Below, one piece after another: positions 18,175 to 29,462 of a DNA stretch of 64,000 nt (position 1 is its first letter; the number at the start of each line of letters is the position of its first letter). This DNA is from DASRWI01 sp035654655 (GTDB lineage Bacteria > Bacteroidota > Ignavibacteria > Ignavibacteriales > Ignavibacteriaceae). Location: contig DASRWI010000026.1 of the NCBI GenBank assembly GCA_035654655.1, positions 95,087-159,086 on the forward strand, in the 5' to 3' direction. Made by a program: the position numbers and the translations under genes. The notes below the pieces were generated by a model that searched no databases, was not told where the DNA came from, and was given only the letters and a program-made list of their open reading frames with translations.

Positions 18175-20529
18175 ATGAAAAATATAATACGAATTGTATT
18201 ATTGGCTCTCTTTGTGTGTAATATAGCTAGTGCTCAGACAACTAGAGGTCTTATTAAGACTGAAAACGTTACTCCACATAGCTTAACCACACTTGGATTA
18301 CCAACAAATTCTGTTTCTACAGGAATGGATGTCGTTGGAAATGGGACTTATGTTTATTTGTCATCAAGAAACATTGGTACCGATACTGTTATTACTTCTG
18401 CTACATTCTCTATTACAACTAAACCTTCAGGTTCAACAGCTAGTTTAACTACTTTTGGAACTAACTGGGTTTATTTTAAACCAGATGTAGTTGGTGATTA
18501 CACAGTTAACTTACATTTAGTTACACCAGGTGGTGTACACGATACTACCAAAGTTATTACCGCAGCTAATTATTTAGGTGTTGGTAACTTTGAAGGTATC
18601 ACAGGAACTCAACCAAACTGCGTTGCAGCTTGCCACGCTGGTTCAGCAAAATTTCAAGAAATTTTCAATAGATGGAAAGTTTCAGGACACGCACTTATAT
18701 TCCAACAACAATTAGAAACAAGTGACCATTATAGTACAAGTTGTATGAAATGCCATACAACTGGTTATGACCATAATGTAGCTGCTTCTAATAATGGATT
18801 TGATGATGTTGCTGCATCATTAGGTTGGTCATTCGTTCCTCCTACAAATTCAGGTAAATGGGATACATTAAAAGCTAATTATCCTAACCTTGTAAACTTT
18901 GCAACTATTGGCTGCGAAATGTGCCACGGTGCTGGTTCACAGCATGCTGCTACTTTCAATCCAACTAAGATTGCAAAATCATATGATTCTGGCGTTTGCG
19001 CTCAGTGCCATGATGAACCTTGGAGACACAACAAGTATTCTGAATACGAAAATTCATTGCACTCAGAAGCACTTTGGTCATCTTCATTTGCTCAAGGTTC
19101 AACAAGTCAAAATAATAGTTTAGCTAATTGTATTAGATGCCACGATGGTAAAGGTTATGTTAACTTTACAAAAGGTTTAACAACTAACACTACCGGAATG
19201 AAATCATACAACCAAACTATGATTGGCTGCTCTACTTGCCACGATCCACACGGAAACACAAATACTGCTTCCTTACGTTTTACTCCTGCAGCTTCTGATA
19301 CATTAGCAACAGGATTAAACATTGCTGGTATCGGTGGTGCTGGTCATACTTGTATGAACTGCCACAAAGCAAGAGGAAATGGTGATCTTCAGGTTGCACT
19401 TGGTGTTACAAGTTCACGTTTTGGACCTCACCATTCAGTTCAAACAGACGTTTTATTAGGTAAAAACGCTGTAGTATTTGGTTCTACTCCTTTCTTATCA
19501 AGTGAAGCTCATAAGACAGCTATTACAGATGCATGCGCAGGCTGCCATATGTATGCTACAGTTGATACTGGTAACGTAAATAGAGATAAAGTTGGTGGAC
19601 ACTCATTCAGAGTTACAAACCCTGAAACTGGTTTTGACAATACTAGAGCTTGCCAAAGCTGTCACGGTTTGAAAAATAGCTTTGATGATTTCGTTGCTGT
19701 TAGTGATTATGATGGTGATGGTACTATCGAATCTTATCAGAATGAAGTTATTGGTTTATCAACAATTTTAAAAGCATTATTACCTGTTACTATTGACTCT
19801 ATTAACTACAATACTGTAGTAAAGAGAAAAGCTTACTGGAACTATCAAATGATAGCTAATGATGGTAGTAATGGTGTTCACAATCCTAAATTCGCAATTG
19901 ACGTATTAACAAAATCTATTATGGCAATGGGCGGAGTTGTTCCTGTACAGCTAACTTCATTAACTGCTACTGTTAGTGGTGATGTTGTTACAATCAACTT
20001 TGAAACTGCTACTGAAACTAATAATAAAGGTTTCGATATTCAGAGAAAAGTTGGAAACAGCTGGAATACAGTTGGATTCGTTGCAGGAAGAGGAAACTCT
20101 ACTGAAGTTAATAGATATACATTTACCGATAAAGCTTCTAACTTAAGCGGTAAAGTTGCTTATAGATTAAGACAAGTTGATTTTGATGGTTCTGTTGAAT
20201 TTTCAAAAGAAGTAGAAGTAACTTTTGAAGGTCCTAAATCATTCACATTATCACAAAATTATCCTAATCCTTTCAACCCTTCAACAACTATTAAGTACTC
20301 AGTACCTACAGATAGTAAAGTTAAAGTTGTTATCTACAACTTAACTGGTGAAGTTGTTAAAGAATTAGTAAATACTGTTCAAGGTGCAGGTTCTTACGAA
20401 ATTAAATTCGATACAAAATCAGCAGCTAAACAGTTAACATCTGGTATTTACTTCTATTCATTAGAAGCAAGTGCTCTTGATGGATCAAATTCATTCAGAG
20501 AAACTAAGAAAATGGTTCTTTTGAAGTAA
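18175..20529 (+). CDS. Secreted nine-heme-motif cytochrome c with T9SS sorting domain
   Basis: A 784-residue exported multiheme cytochrome. After a signal peptide (ends ASAQT, about residue 21) is a beta-sandwich, then heme-binding motifs beginning at residues 149 (CVAACH), 190, 247, 275, 319, 352, 393, 454 and 493. Eight are normal CXXCH; the first is CXXXCH. Extra histidines such as those in GSQH, WRHNK and GPHH are possible distal ligands. A Fn3-like module and a type A sorting domain (NYPNPFNPSTTI to KKMVLLK) follow. It resembles the cytochrome c554/c-prime group. Surface placement implies electron transfer outside the cell; the donor and acceptor are unknown. Confidence 0.87.
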   Translation: MKNIIRIVLLALFVCNIASAQTTRGLIKTENVTPHSLTTLGLPTNSVSTGMDVVGNGTYVYLSSRNIGTDTVITSATFSITTKPSGSTASLTTFGTNWVYFKPDVVGDYTVNLHLVTPGGVHDTTKVITAANYLGVGNFEGITGTQPNCVAACHAGSAKFQEIFNRWKVSGHALIFQQQLETSDHYSTSCMKCHTTGYDHNVAASNNGFDDVAASLGWSFVPPTNSGKWDTLKANYPNLVNFATIGCEMCHGAGSQHAATFNPTKIAKSYDSGVCAQCHDEPWRHNKYSEYENSLHSEALWSSSFAQGSTSQNNSLANCIRCHDGKGYVNFTKGLTTNTTGMKSYNQTMIGCSTCHDPHGNTNTASLRFTPAASDTLATGLNIAGIGGAGHTCMNCHKARGNGDLQVALGVTSSRFGPHHSVQTDVLLGKNAVVFGSTPFLSSEAHKTAITDACAGCHMYATVDTGNVNRDKVGGHSFRVTNPETGFDNTRACQSCHGLKNSFDDFVAVSDYDGDGTIESYQNEVIGLSTILKALLPVTIDSINYNTVVKRKAYWNYQMIANDGSNGVHNPKFAIDVLTKSIMAMGGVVPVQLTSLTATVSGDVVTINFETATETNNKGFDIQRKVGNSWNTVGFVAGRGNSTEVNRYTFTDKASNLSGKVAYRLRQVDFDGSVEFSKEVEVTFEGPKSFTLSQNYPNPFNPSTTIKYSVPTDSKVKVVIYNLTGEVVKELVNTVQGAGSYEIKFDTKSAAKQLTSGIYFYSLEASALDGSNSFRETKKMVLLK

Positions 20530-20550
20530 TTCGATTATTGTTCTATACAG

Positions 20551-20580
20551 ACCCCGGTTACAAAATAGCCGGGGTTTTTT
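20551..20580 (+). terminator. Rho-independent terminator after the cytochrome gene
   Basis: ACCCCGGT (20551-20558) pairs with GCCGGGGT (20568-20575) through one G-U pair and is followed by a T tract. It lies 22 bases after the cytochrome stop codon and isolates it from the lipoate operon. Confidence 0.9.
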
Positions 20581-20691
20581 ATTTTAAATCTTTCTTATCT
20601 CAATAGTTACATCACTCACGTTAACTTTCAAAATCCTTTATACTTTTATATTTTTGATTCTTAAAAACATTTATGGAGATTCATTAATTCA

Positions 20692-22095
20692 ATGGATAAT
20701 AAATACGATATTGCAATTCTTGGTGGTGGTCCAGGTGGATACGTTGCAGCTATAAGAGCAGCACAATTGGGCTTCAAAACAGTTGTTATAGATAAAGATA
20801 ATCTTGGTGGGGTATGTCTTAACTGGGGATGCATTCCTACTAAATCACTTCTAAAAAATGCTGAACTATTTGATTTAATGAAAAACCATTCTAAAGATTT
20901 TGGGATAAAAGTATCAGGATTAGAATTTGATTTTAATAGTATAATAAAAAGAAGTAGAGACATATCAACACGCATTGTTAATAATGTTGAATTGCTGATG
21001 AAGAAGAATAAGGTGACAAGAGTTAGAGGTTTTGGTAAAATTATTTCGAATAGTGAATTAGAAATCTATGACGATAAAAATAAAAAAGTTCAAAATATAA
21101 AATTTGATAATTTGATTGTCGCAACAGGAGCAAGACCAAGAAAATTTGATTTCATTCCTGTTGATTATAAAAATATTATCACAAGCACAGAAGCAATGAG
21201 CTTGGATAAACTGCCAAAAGATTTGATTGTTATTGGAGCAGGAGCAATTGGAATTGAGTTTGCTTACTTTTATAATGTACTTGGAACAAAAGTAACAGTT
21301 ATAGAAATGTTGGATAATATTCTTCCGATTGAAGATAAGGAAGTGTCAGAGACTTTAGAGAAAAGTCTTAAGAAGAGAGGAATTGAAATATATACTAAAG
21401 CCAGTGTTAAGAAAGCAGAAGTAGTTGGAGATAAAGTTAAAGTAACTGTTGAAACCAAAGATGGTGTTAAAGAATTAACTGCAGAAAAAGTTTTAAGTGC
21501 AATTGGAGTAACTGGAAATATTGAAGGATTTGGACTTGAAGAATTAGGAGTCGAAATATTTAAGGGACATATAAAAGTTGATAAGTCAACTTATGCAACC
21601 AATGTTAAAAACATTTATGCAATCGGTGATGTTATTGGTCCACCCTGGCTTGCACACGTTGCTTCTGCTGAGGGGATTACTTGCGTTGAAAAGATAAAAG
21701 GTTTAGAAGTACCTGATGTAAATTATGATAATGTTCCGGGGTGCACTTTTTGTCAGCCACAAGTAGCAAGTATAGGGTTAACTGAAAGAGCAGCAAGAGA
21801 AAAAGGATATGAATTAAAGATTGGAAAGTTTCCCTTTATGGCAAGCGGAAAAGCATTTGCAATTGGTGAGAGAGAAGGATTTGTCAAAGTTATTTTTGAT
21901 GCAAAGTATGGAGAATTATTAGGTGCTCATATCATTGGTGCTGAGGCAACTGAGCTTATTGCAGAACTTGGACTGGCAAAATCATTAGAAGCAACTGCTG
22001 AAACTATATTCAAAACAATTCACGCTCATCCTACATTGGCAGAAACTTTAATGGAATCTTCTGCAATGGCTTATGGTGAAGCTATTCATATATAA
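20692..22095 (+). CDS. lpdA: Dihydrolipoyl dehydrogenase (E3)
   Basis: Re-oxidises dihydrolipoamide on the E2 swinging arm, passing electrons via FAD to NAD. The FAD-binding GGGPGGYVAA is at 11-20, the redox disulfide is C42/C47 in GGVCLNWGCIPTKS, an NAD-binding GAGAIGIEFA follows, and the catalytic HPTLAE (H446, E451) is at the C terminus. Length 467 residues is normal. It is the first gene of a set with lipB, E1, E2 and lipA, so it probably serves that 2-oxoacid dehydrogenase. Confidence 0.96.
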   Translation: MDNKYDIAILGGGPGGYVAAIRAAQLGFKTVVIDKDNLGGVCLNWGCIPTKSLLKNAELFDLMKNHSKDFGIKVSGLEFDFNSIIKRSRDISTRIVNNVELLMKKNKVTRVRGFGKIISNSELEIYDDKNKKVQNIKFDNLIVATGARPRKFDFIPVDYKNIITSTEAMSLDKLPKDLIVIGAGAIGIEFAYFYNVLGTKVTVIEMLDNILPIEDKEVSETLEKSLKKRGIEIYTKASVKKAEVVGDKVKVTVETKDGVKELTAEKVLSAIGVTGNIEGFGLEELGVEIFKGHIKVDKSTYATNVKNIYAIGDVIGPPWLAHVASAEGITCVEKIKGLEVPDVNYDNVPGCTFCQPQVASIGLTERAAREKGYELKIGKFPFMASGKAFAIGEREGFVKVIFDAKYGELLGAHIIGAEATELIAELGLAKSLEATAETIFKTIHAHPTLAETLMESSAMAYGEAIHI

Positions 22096-22116
22096 GAGAA
22101 TGAAAATTAAATAAAA

Positions 22117-22806
22117 ATGGCTAAAACACTAAAATATATAGACTTAAACCTTTTGGATTACCAGGAAGCTTGGGACTTGCAAAAAAATATCCACCAATTA
22201 AGAGCAAGCAATACTGTCCCTGATTTTTTATTACTACTTGAACATCCTAATACTTATACTTTAGGAAAAACTGCAAATTCAAACAACTTGATTAGTGACA
22301 AAAATTATTTGGATAAGAACAATATTTCAGTATATAATATTGATAGAGGGGGAGATATAACTTATCATGGACCGGGACAGTTAGTTGGTTATCCTATTAT
22401 TAGTTTAGAGGATTGGAAAAAAGATACTCATAAATATTTAAGGTCAATTGAAGAAGTTATAATTAAAACTCTTAAAGAATATAATATTAATGCAGGAAGA
22501 AATCCTTTATATACAGGAGTATGGATAGAGAATAGAAAAATTTGTGCAATTGGGATAAAAGTAAGTCGTTGGGTTACAATGCATGGGTTTGCATTTAATG
22601 TAAATACAAATCTAAATTTGTTTAAAGGTATAATTCCTTGTGGTATTAAAGAAGAAAATAAAGATGTTACTTCTCTTGAAAAAGAATTGGGTAAACATAT
22701 TGAATTAAATGAAGTTAAGGAAATTGTATTAACTAAATTCAAAGAAGAATTTGGTTATGATATGGTAGAGAGATTAAGCTATCAGGATTTAATATTAGAT
22801 ATTTAA
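22117..22806 (+). CDS. lipB: Octanoyl-[acyl carrier protein]-protein octanoyltransferase
   Basis: Transfers octanoate from acyl carrier protein to lipoyl domains, the first step of lipoate synthesis. Signatures visible are RGGDITYHGPGQLVGYPI, the lysine in IGIKVSRWVTMHG and the catalytic cysteine in IIPCGI. Length 229 residues is normal. It sits between the E3 and E1 genes and is separated from the E1 gene by 13 bases. With lipA at the end of the cluster, the operon encodes the de novo lipoylation pathway for its own E2. Confidence 0.95.
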   Translation: MAKTLKYIDLNLLDYQEAWDLQKNIHQLRASNTVPDFLLLLEHPNTYTLGKTANSNNLISDKNYLDKNNISVYNIDRGGDITYHGPGQLVGYPIISLEDWKKDTHKYLRSIEEVIIKTLKEYNINAGRNPLYTGVWIENRKICAIGIKVSRWVTMHGFAFNVNTNLNLFKGIIPCGIKEENKDVTSLEKELGKHIELNEVKEIVLTKFKEEFGYDMVERLSYQDLILDI

Positions 22807-22819
22807 TTGGAAAGGAATC

Positions 22820-24913
22820 ATGGCTAAAAAAAACAAGCAGGAAAATGTTCAGGAAATTATTTCTAATGAAAAATTAAATAATAATGGCAGCAATGATTTG
22901 AACTCTGAAATTTCAAAAGAAGATTTATTAAAAGCTTTAAGAATAATGCTGACAGCAAGGAACATTGATGTAAAAGCAATGAACTTGCTAAGACAAGGTA
23001 AAACATTTTTTCATATAGCAGGTTCAGGACACGAAGCAATTCAAAGTGCCGTTGGCTTATTGTTAGACCCGAAGAAGGATTGGTATTTCCCATATTATAG
23101 AGATATTGCTTTAGTTTTATCTTCAGGTGTAACACCTTATGAGTTTTTCTTGCAATGTTTTGCAAAAGCTGATGACCCTGCTTCAGGTGGAAGACAATTA
23201 CCAACACACTGGGGCTCAAGAAAATTTAATCTTCCATCCCAGTCCAGTCCCACAGGTACTCAATTTCTACAGGCAACTGGAACAGCATTAGCTTCAGTAA
23301 AAAAAGGATTGAAGACCATTTCTTATGTTAGCAGTGGAGAGGGCACCACAAGTCAGGGCGAATTTCACGAAGCAGTAAACTGGGCAAGCAGAGAGAAACT
23401 TCCGGTATTGTTTGTTATTCAAAATAATAAATATGCAATTTCAGTTCCTGTTGAAAATCAAAGTGGTGGTAAGGGAAGTTCGATTGCCGAAATGATGAAG
23501 GGATATTACAGCTTATTAAAATTAAAAATAGATGGAACAGATTTTTTTGAATGTTACAAAAATGTTAAGCAGGCTAAAGAATATATTGAGCAAGGTAAAG
23601 GTCCTGTTTTAATTGAAGCAGAGGTTGTGAGATTGCAATCGCATTCATCATCTGATGACCAGAAGAAGTATAGAAACCCTGATGAACTTTCAGAAGAATC
23701 AAAGAAAGACCCAATTGAAAAGTTATCCAGAAGTTTAATCGAGAAAAAATATTTAAGTCAGGATGAATTTGATCACTTAAAACAAGAAATATTAGTTGAA
23801 GTAAACAAAGCAGCTGATGAAGCCGATAAAGCACCAGACCCAAAACCGGAAATTGCTGCTAAATATGTTTATGATGAAAGTGGGATGATTAATAATTTGT
23901 CTTATGAACAAAACCAACCTTCAGGTAAAAATATTGTAATGGTTGATGCTATTAACCATGCTTTGCTTGAAGAGCTTGAGAATAATAAAGATATATATGT
24001 TTTTGGTGAAGATATTGCTGACAGTAAAGGGGGAGTTTTTACAGCAACTAAAGGATTGTCAACAAAGTTTGGTAAAGAAAGAGTTTTTAATTCTCCTTTA
24101 GCTGAAGCAAGTATAATGGGGGTTGCTATTGGTATGTCCTTAGCTGGACTTAAACCTGTAGTTGAAATTCAGTTTGCCGATTACATCTGGCCTGCATTTA
24201 TGCAGATGAAAGATGAATTAGCTACAATGAGGTATCGTTCAAATAATTCCTGGAGTTCACCTGTTGTTACCAGAGTAGCAGTTGGTGGATATATTCACGG
24301 AGGATTATATCATAGCCAGAACATAGAATCAATTTTTGCACACGTACCAGGAATATATATTGCATATCCATCCAACGCTGCAGATGCAAAAGGTTTACTT
24401 AAAACAGCTTGCAGAATAAATGACCCTGTTTTATTCTGTGAACATAAAGGTTTATATAGACAAAGCTATGCAACTTCTCCGGAACCGGATGAAAATTATT
24501 TACTTCCTTTTGGTAAAGGTAAAGTTGTTAAAGAAGGTAAAGATTTGACTGTTATCTCCTATGGAGCAAGTTTATGGGATTCTGTTATTGCTGCAAAAAA
24601 ATTAGAAGATGAAGGTTATAGTGTTGAAGTTATTGATTTAAGAACAATCATTCCTCTTGATGAAGAATTAATTTTTAATTCTGTTAGAAAAACAAATAAG
24701 GCGATTGTAATTCACGAAGATACTTTTACAGGTGGGTTTGGAGCAGAGATAGCAGCAAGAATTGCTGATATATGCTTTGAAAATCTTGATGGTCCTGTAA
24801 GAAGAATTGCAGCAAAAGATGCACATATACCATATAGTCCAATTTTAGAAAATGCTATTCTGCCTAATCGTAACGAAGTGTACGAAGGTATAAAAAAATT
24901 ATTAATGTACTGA
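22820..24913 (+). CDS. Fused 2-oxoacid dehydrogenase E1 (alpha and beta)
   Basis: Decarboxylates a 2-oxoacid with thiamine diphosphate and passes the acyl group to lipoyl-E2. The N-terminal half (about 35-360) is an E1-alpha domain with the thiamine diphosphate motif GEGTTSQGEFHEAVNWA (from residue 173) and the downstream NNKYAIS. The C-terminal half (about 365-697) is an E1-beta domain with EDIADSKGGVF, FNSPLAEASIMGVAIG and EVIDLRTIIPLDEE. Alpha and beta are usually separate genes; here they are one 697-residue chain. Substrate could be pyruvate or branched-chain oxoacids; the GGVF-type active site fits the branched-chain or the pyruvate group and cannot be settled by eye. Confidence 0.92.
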   Translation: MAKKNKQENVQEIISNEKLNNNGSNDLNSEISKEDLLKALRIMLTARNIDVKAMNLLRQGKTFFHIAGSGHEAIQSAVGLLLDPKKDWYFPYYRDIALVLSSGVTPYEFFLQCFAKADDPASGGRQLPTHWGSRKFNLPSQSSPTGTQFLQATGTALASVKKGLKTISYVSSGEGTTSQGEFHEAVNWASREKLPVLFVIQNNKYAISVPVENQSGGKGSSIAEMMKGYYSLLKLKIDGTDFFECYKNVKQAKEYIEQGKGPVLIEAEVVRLQSHSSSDDQKKYRNPDELSEESKKDPIEKLSRSLIEKKYLSQDEFDHLKQEILVEVNKAADEADKAPDPKPEIAAKYVYDESGMINNLSYEQNQPSGKNIVMVDAINHALLEELENNKDIYVFGEDIADSKGGVFTATKGLSTKFGKERVFNSPLAEASIMGVAIGMSLAGLKPVVEIQFADYIWPAFMQMKDELATMRYRSNNSWSSPVVTRVAVGGYIHGGLYHSQNIESIFAHVPGIYIAYPSNAADAKGLLKTACRINDPVLFCEHKGLYRQSYATSPEPDENYLLPFGKGKVVKEGKDLTVISYGASLWDSVIAAKKLEDEGYSVEVIDLRTIIPLDEELIFNSVRKTNKAIVIHEDTFTGGFGAEIAARIADICFENLDGPVRRIAAKDAHIPYSPILENAILPNRNEVYEGIKKLLMY

Positions 24914-24939
24914 AATATTTTGAAAATCAAGGAGCTAAA

Positions 24940-26670
<1,731 letters not shown>

Positions 26671-26712
26671 TTCTCAAAGAAAATTATAGGAAGGCAGATA
26701 AGAAAAATTATA

Positions 26713-27618
26713 ATGAAAATAAATAATCATCAAAGAGCGTTTAAAGAAGAAGTAGAGAAAAATAAAGAATCATTAGGTAAAAGACCGGATTGGCTGAAAG
26801 TAAAACTCCCAACTGGAGAGAATTATCAGGATGTACGTAACCTAATGCGCAATAAAAAACTTCATACAGTTTGTGAAGAGGCAAGATGTCCGAATATGGC
26901 TGAGTGCTGGAATCATAGAACAGCAACATTTATGATTTTAGGGGATACCTGCACACGAAGCTGCGGATTCTGTAATATAAAAGTTGGCATACCTAATGAA
27001 TTAGATTTTGCTGAACCCAGAAGAGTTGCGGATTCTGTTAAGGAATTAAATTTAAGACACGTTGTTATTACATCTGTTAATAGAGATGAATTAAAAGATG
27101 GTGGTGCATTTATATTTAAAGAATGTACCAGGTTAATTAAAGAAGAAAATGATGATACTACTGTTGAGATATTAATTCCTGATTTCAAAGGTTCAGAAGA
27201 AGCATTTGAAATTATAATGGAAAATCCTCCTGATATTCTTAATCATAATATGGAAACAGTAAAAAGAATTTATCATGCAGTAAGGCCACAAGCGAAGTAT
27301 GAAAGAAGTCTTGATTTAATTAGCTGGTTTAAAGCAAAAGGTTTAAGAACAAAAAGCGGTATTATGGTTGGAATAGGGGAGACCAAAGAGGAAGTGCTTA
27401 GTCTTATGCAGGACTTAAGAAATGCAGGATGCGATATAATGACTATTGGTCAGTATCTTCAGCCGACAAAAAATCATTTACCAGTAGATAGATTTGTTAC
27501 TCCTGAAGAATTTTTGTTTTATAGGACTGAAGGATTGAAGATGGGATTTAAAGCTATAGAATCATCTCCATTAGTAAGAAGTTCTTACCACGCAGATAAA
27601 CACGCAAGAGATTTGTAA
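26713..27618 (+). CDS. lipA: Lipoyl synthase
   Basis: Radical-SAM enzyme that inserts sulfur into octanoyl chains on E2. The auxiliary iron-sulfur cluster uses C54, C59 and C65 (CEEARCPNMAEC) and the radical-SAM cluster uses C80, C84 and C87 (CTRSCGFC). The C-terminal RSSYHA (289-294) carries the serine that ligates the auxiliary cluster. Length 301 residues is normal. It is the last gene of the lipoate operon, 42 bases after E2, and is followed by a repeat element and a terminator. Confidence 0.97.
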   Translation: MKINNHQRAFKEEVEKNKESLGKRPDWLKVKLPTGENYQDVRNLMRNKKLHTVCEEARCPNMAECWNHRTATFMILGDTCTRSCGFCNIKVGIPNELDFAEPRRVADSVKELNLRHVVITSVNRDELKDGGAFIFKECTRLIKEENDDTTVEILIPDFKGSEEAFEIIMENPPDILNHNMETVKRIYHAVRPQAKYERSLDLISWFKAKGLRTKSGIMVGIGETKEEVLSLMQDLRNAGCDIMTIGQYLQPTKNHLPVDRFVTPEEFLFYRTEGLKMGFKAIESSPLVRSSYHADKHARDL

Positions 27619-27624
27619 TTCACG

Positions 27625-27676
27625 ATAATGAGATTGCGATCCCATAGGGACAAGCTGCTTCGCTCGCAATGACCTT
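27625..27676. repeat. REP-like intergenic palindrome
   Basis: Arms ATTGCGA (27633-27639) and TCGCAAT (27664-27670) enclose TCCCATAGGGA (27640-27650) and the short repeat AAGCTGCTT. Read in reverse the unit has the TCATTGCGAGCGAAGC...GCAATCTC pattern known from dispersed intergenic repeats in many bacterial genomes. It is more GC-rich than its surroundings. Only one copy is present in the window. Confidence 0.6.
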
Positions 27677-27696
27677 TTATTTTATTAGTTGATGAA

Positions 27697-27726
27697 AAAA
27701 AAGCCGCTTATAAAAGCGGCTTTTTT
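27697..27726. terminator. Bidirectional terminator between lipA and a convergent T9SS gene
   Basis: AAGCCGCTT (27701-27709) and AAGCGGCTT (27714-27722) form a strong stem with an ATAA loop, flanked by an A tract on the left and a T tract on the right. It can end transcription from both sides: lipA on the plus strand and the 27747-29294 gene on the minus strand. Confidence 0.92.
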
Positions 27727-27746
27727 ATTGAACAGAAAAAATTCTA

Positions 27747-29294
27747 TTACTTTGTTAGAATCATTTTCTTTGTTGCAGTAAAGTTACCTGCATTTAATGT
27801 ATAGAAGTAAACTCCACTTGATAATGATGAAGCATTAAATGTTACATCGTGAATACCAGCAGCTTGAACTTCGTTTACTAAAGTAGCAACTTCGTTTCCA
27901 AGAATGTTATAAATTTTCAATGTTACTAATCCTGCATCCTTAACAGCATAACTGATTACAGTTGATGGGTTGAAAGGATTAGGGTAGTTTTGAACTAAAT
28001 CATAAGCTAATACAATACTTGCATTAACTTCAACTGTTTTTGTATATTCAAAAGTACCATTGAAATCCATTTGTTTTAATCTATAAGTATATTTACCTGA
28101 TGTTACTGCATCAAAGTATGAATATTTTTGAGCTTCAGTAGTTGTTCCATTACCTTTAACAAAACCAACTGTGTTGAAGTCTTTTCCATTAACACTTCTT
28201 TGAACTTCAAAGCCCTGGTTATTGATTTCAGTAGCTGTTGTCCAATTTAATACAACACCATTATCAACTGCAGCAGCAGTGAAAGATGTTAATTCAACAG
28301 GAAGGCCTAAACTTAAACCCTTGAAGATACCGCCACTTGCTTTTGCGCCAAAAATTATATCTTCATTAAGATTTCTTGATTGCTGAGCAAAGTAAATAGT
28401 ACCGGCAGCTGTATAAGCAGATGCCCAGGTAGCTCCAAAATCAGTTGAACGATAGAAACCTGTGCTACGTGAATGATACCAAACATCGCCTTTACCCATA
28501 ATAGAATAAACTGTTCCGGTTGTTCCACCAGGAGTAACGGTAGTCCATGTTGCTCCACCATCAGTTGTTTTAGCAATTATAGCAGTTCCACCGCCAATAC
28601 TACCAGCAACCATACCTCTAGTTGTGCTTGTAAACCAAATTGCAAAAGTGTTGCCAACAGGACAAGCAATAGCTGTGAATGATGCGCCTTTATTAGTAGA
28701 ATAATAAATTTTTGAGTTGGAAGTACCATACCATAAATTATTACCCATTACCTGAATACCATTATTCCAACCAGCTTCAGTTCCTACTTGAGGTAAAAAC
28801 ATTCCGGTTGAATCCCAGGTAAGACCGCCATCAGTAGTTTTAAAGTTTGTCCAGCGTCCACCAACAGGGTCACCAGTACAGAAACCATTATTTGCATCAA
28901 ACATTACGACAGCGTTAAAGAATGCTACATCTCCAGCATCATCCTGGAAAAGAACTTTTGTCCAAGTAGTACCGCCATCGCTGGTGCGCCATAATTCAGC
29001 TTCAGCAACAGGAGCAGAAGGATTAGCAGATGCGAATGCCAAGGTTGCACTATAGCCGTAAATATTATTAATTGTTCCGGAAAGACCTGTAACAGATACA
29101 TTTGTCCAGGTAGTACCACCGTCCGTAGTACGAAGTACTGTTCCACTGGCACCAGCAATCCATGCTATATTAGCATTAACAACAGATACTGTTCTTAAAG
29201 CATTGGTAGTACCTGAGGTTTGTTCAATGAATTGTTGTGCATTAATTGTGAAAGAAACAAGAAGAATTACTAAAGGTAACAAAAATTTTTTCAT
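27747..29294 (-). CDS. YCF48/BNR-repeat T9SS-sorted protein
   Basis: A 515-residue exported protein. The signal peptide (about residues 1-19, ends TINAQ) is followed by at least four propeller blades with BNR/YCF48-like motifs TTDGGTTW, TSDGGTTW, STDFGATW and TNKGASF. This is followed by a Fn3-like module (LPVELTSFTAAA) and a type A sorting domain with NYPNPFNPSTVI and the C-terminal KKMILTK. Surface-exposed propeller proteins of this sort are common in Ignavibacteria and usually of unknown ligand. It is transcribed alone towards the terminator shared with lipA. Confidence 0.83.
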   Translation of the reverse strand: MKKFLLPLVILLVSFTINAQQFIEQTSGTTNALRTVSVVNANIAWIAGASGTVLRTTDGGTTWTNVSVTGLSGTINNIYGYSATLAFASANPSAPVAEAELWRTSDGGTTWTKVLFQDDAGDVAFFNAVVMFDANNGFCTGDPVGGRWTNFKTTDGGLTWDSTGMFLPQVGTEAGWNNGIQVMGNNLWYGTSNSKIYYSTNKGASFTAIACPVGNTFAIWFTSTTRGMVAGSIGGGTAIIAKTTDGGATWTTVTPGGTTGTVYSIMGKGDVWYHSRSTGFYRSTDFGATWASAYTAAGTIYFAQQSRNLNEDIIFGAKASGGIFKGLSLGLPVELTSFTAAAVDNGVVLNWTTATEINNQGFEVQRSVNGKDFNTVGFVKGNGTTTEAQKYSYFDAVTSGKYTYRLKQMDFNGTFEYTKTVEVNASIVLAYDLVQNYPNPFNPSTVISYAVKDAGLVTLKIYNILGNEVATLVNEVQAAGIHDVTFNASSLSSGVYFYTLNAGNFTATKKMILTK

Positions 29295-29462
29295 AAAAAG
29301 TACCTTTCATTAGGGGATGATTATTTAAATAGAACACTAAAAGACTTGTTGAATAAGATATCTTTCTAATTCAAAATAAATTTGCAATTTTTTTTTGAAT
29401 AATGCAACAGTTATTTTCAAAATGATTTTTAAAAAGCTAAGTTGTCAATTTTAAAAATGAAA
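29295..29462. other. Intergenic gap between minus-strand T9SS genes
   Basis: 168 AT-rich bases with no gene seen. It should contain the promoter of the YCF48-like gene on the minus strand; TTTATTTTG near 29380 on that strand is a weak candidate for a Bacteroidota -7 element. No convincing terminator hairpin was found by eye for the gene ending at 29463. Confidence 0.3.

Noticed and set aside
18899..19123. 74-codon plus-strand frame within the cytochrome gene
   Set aside because: It is a +1-type shadow of the heme region; the CXXCH-bearing frame is the real one.
22863..23219. 118-codon minus-strand reading frame opposite the E1 gene
   Set aside because: Lies inside the thiamine-binding half of E1, with low-complexity leucine-rich translation and no supporting signal.
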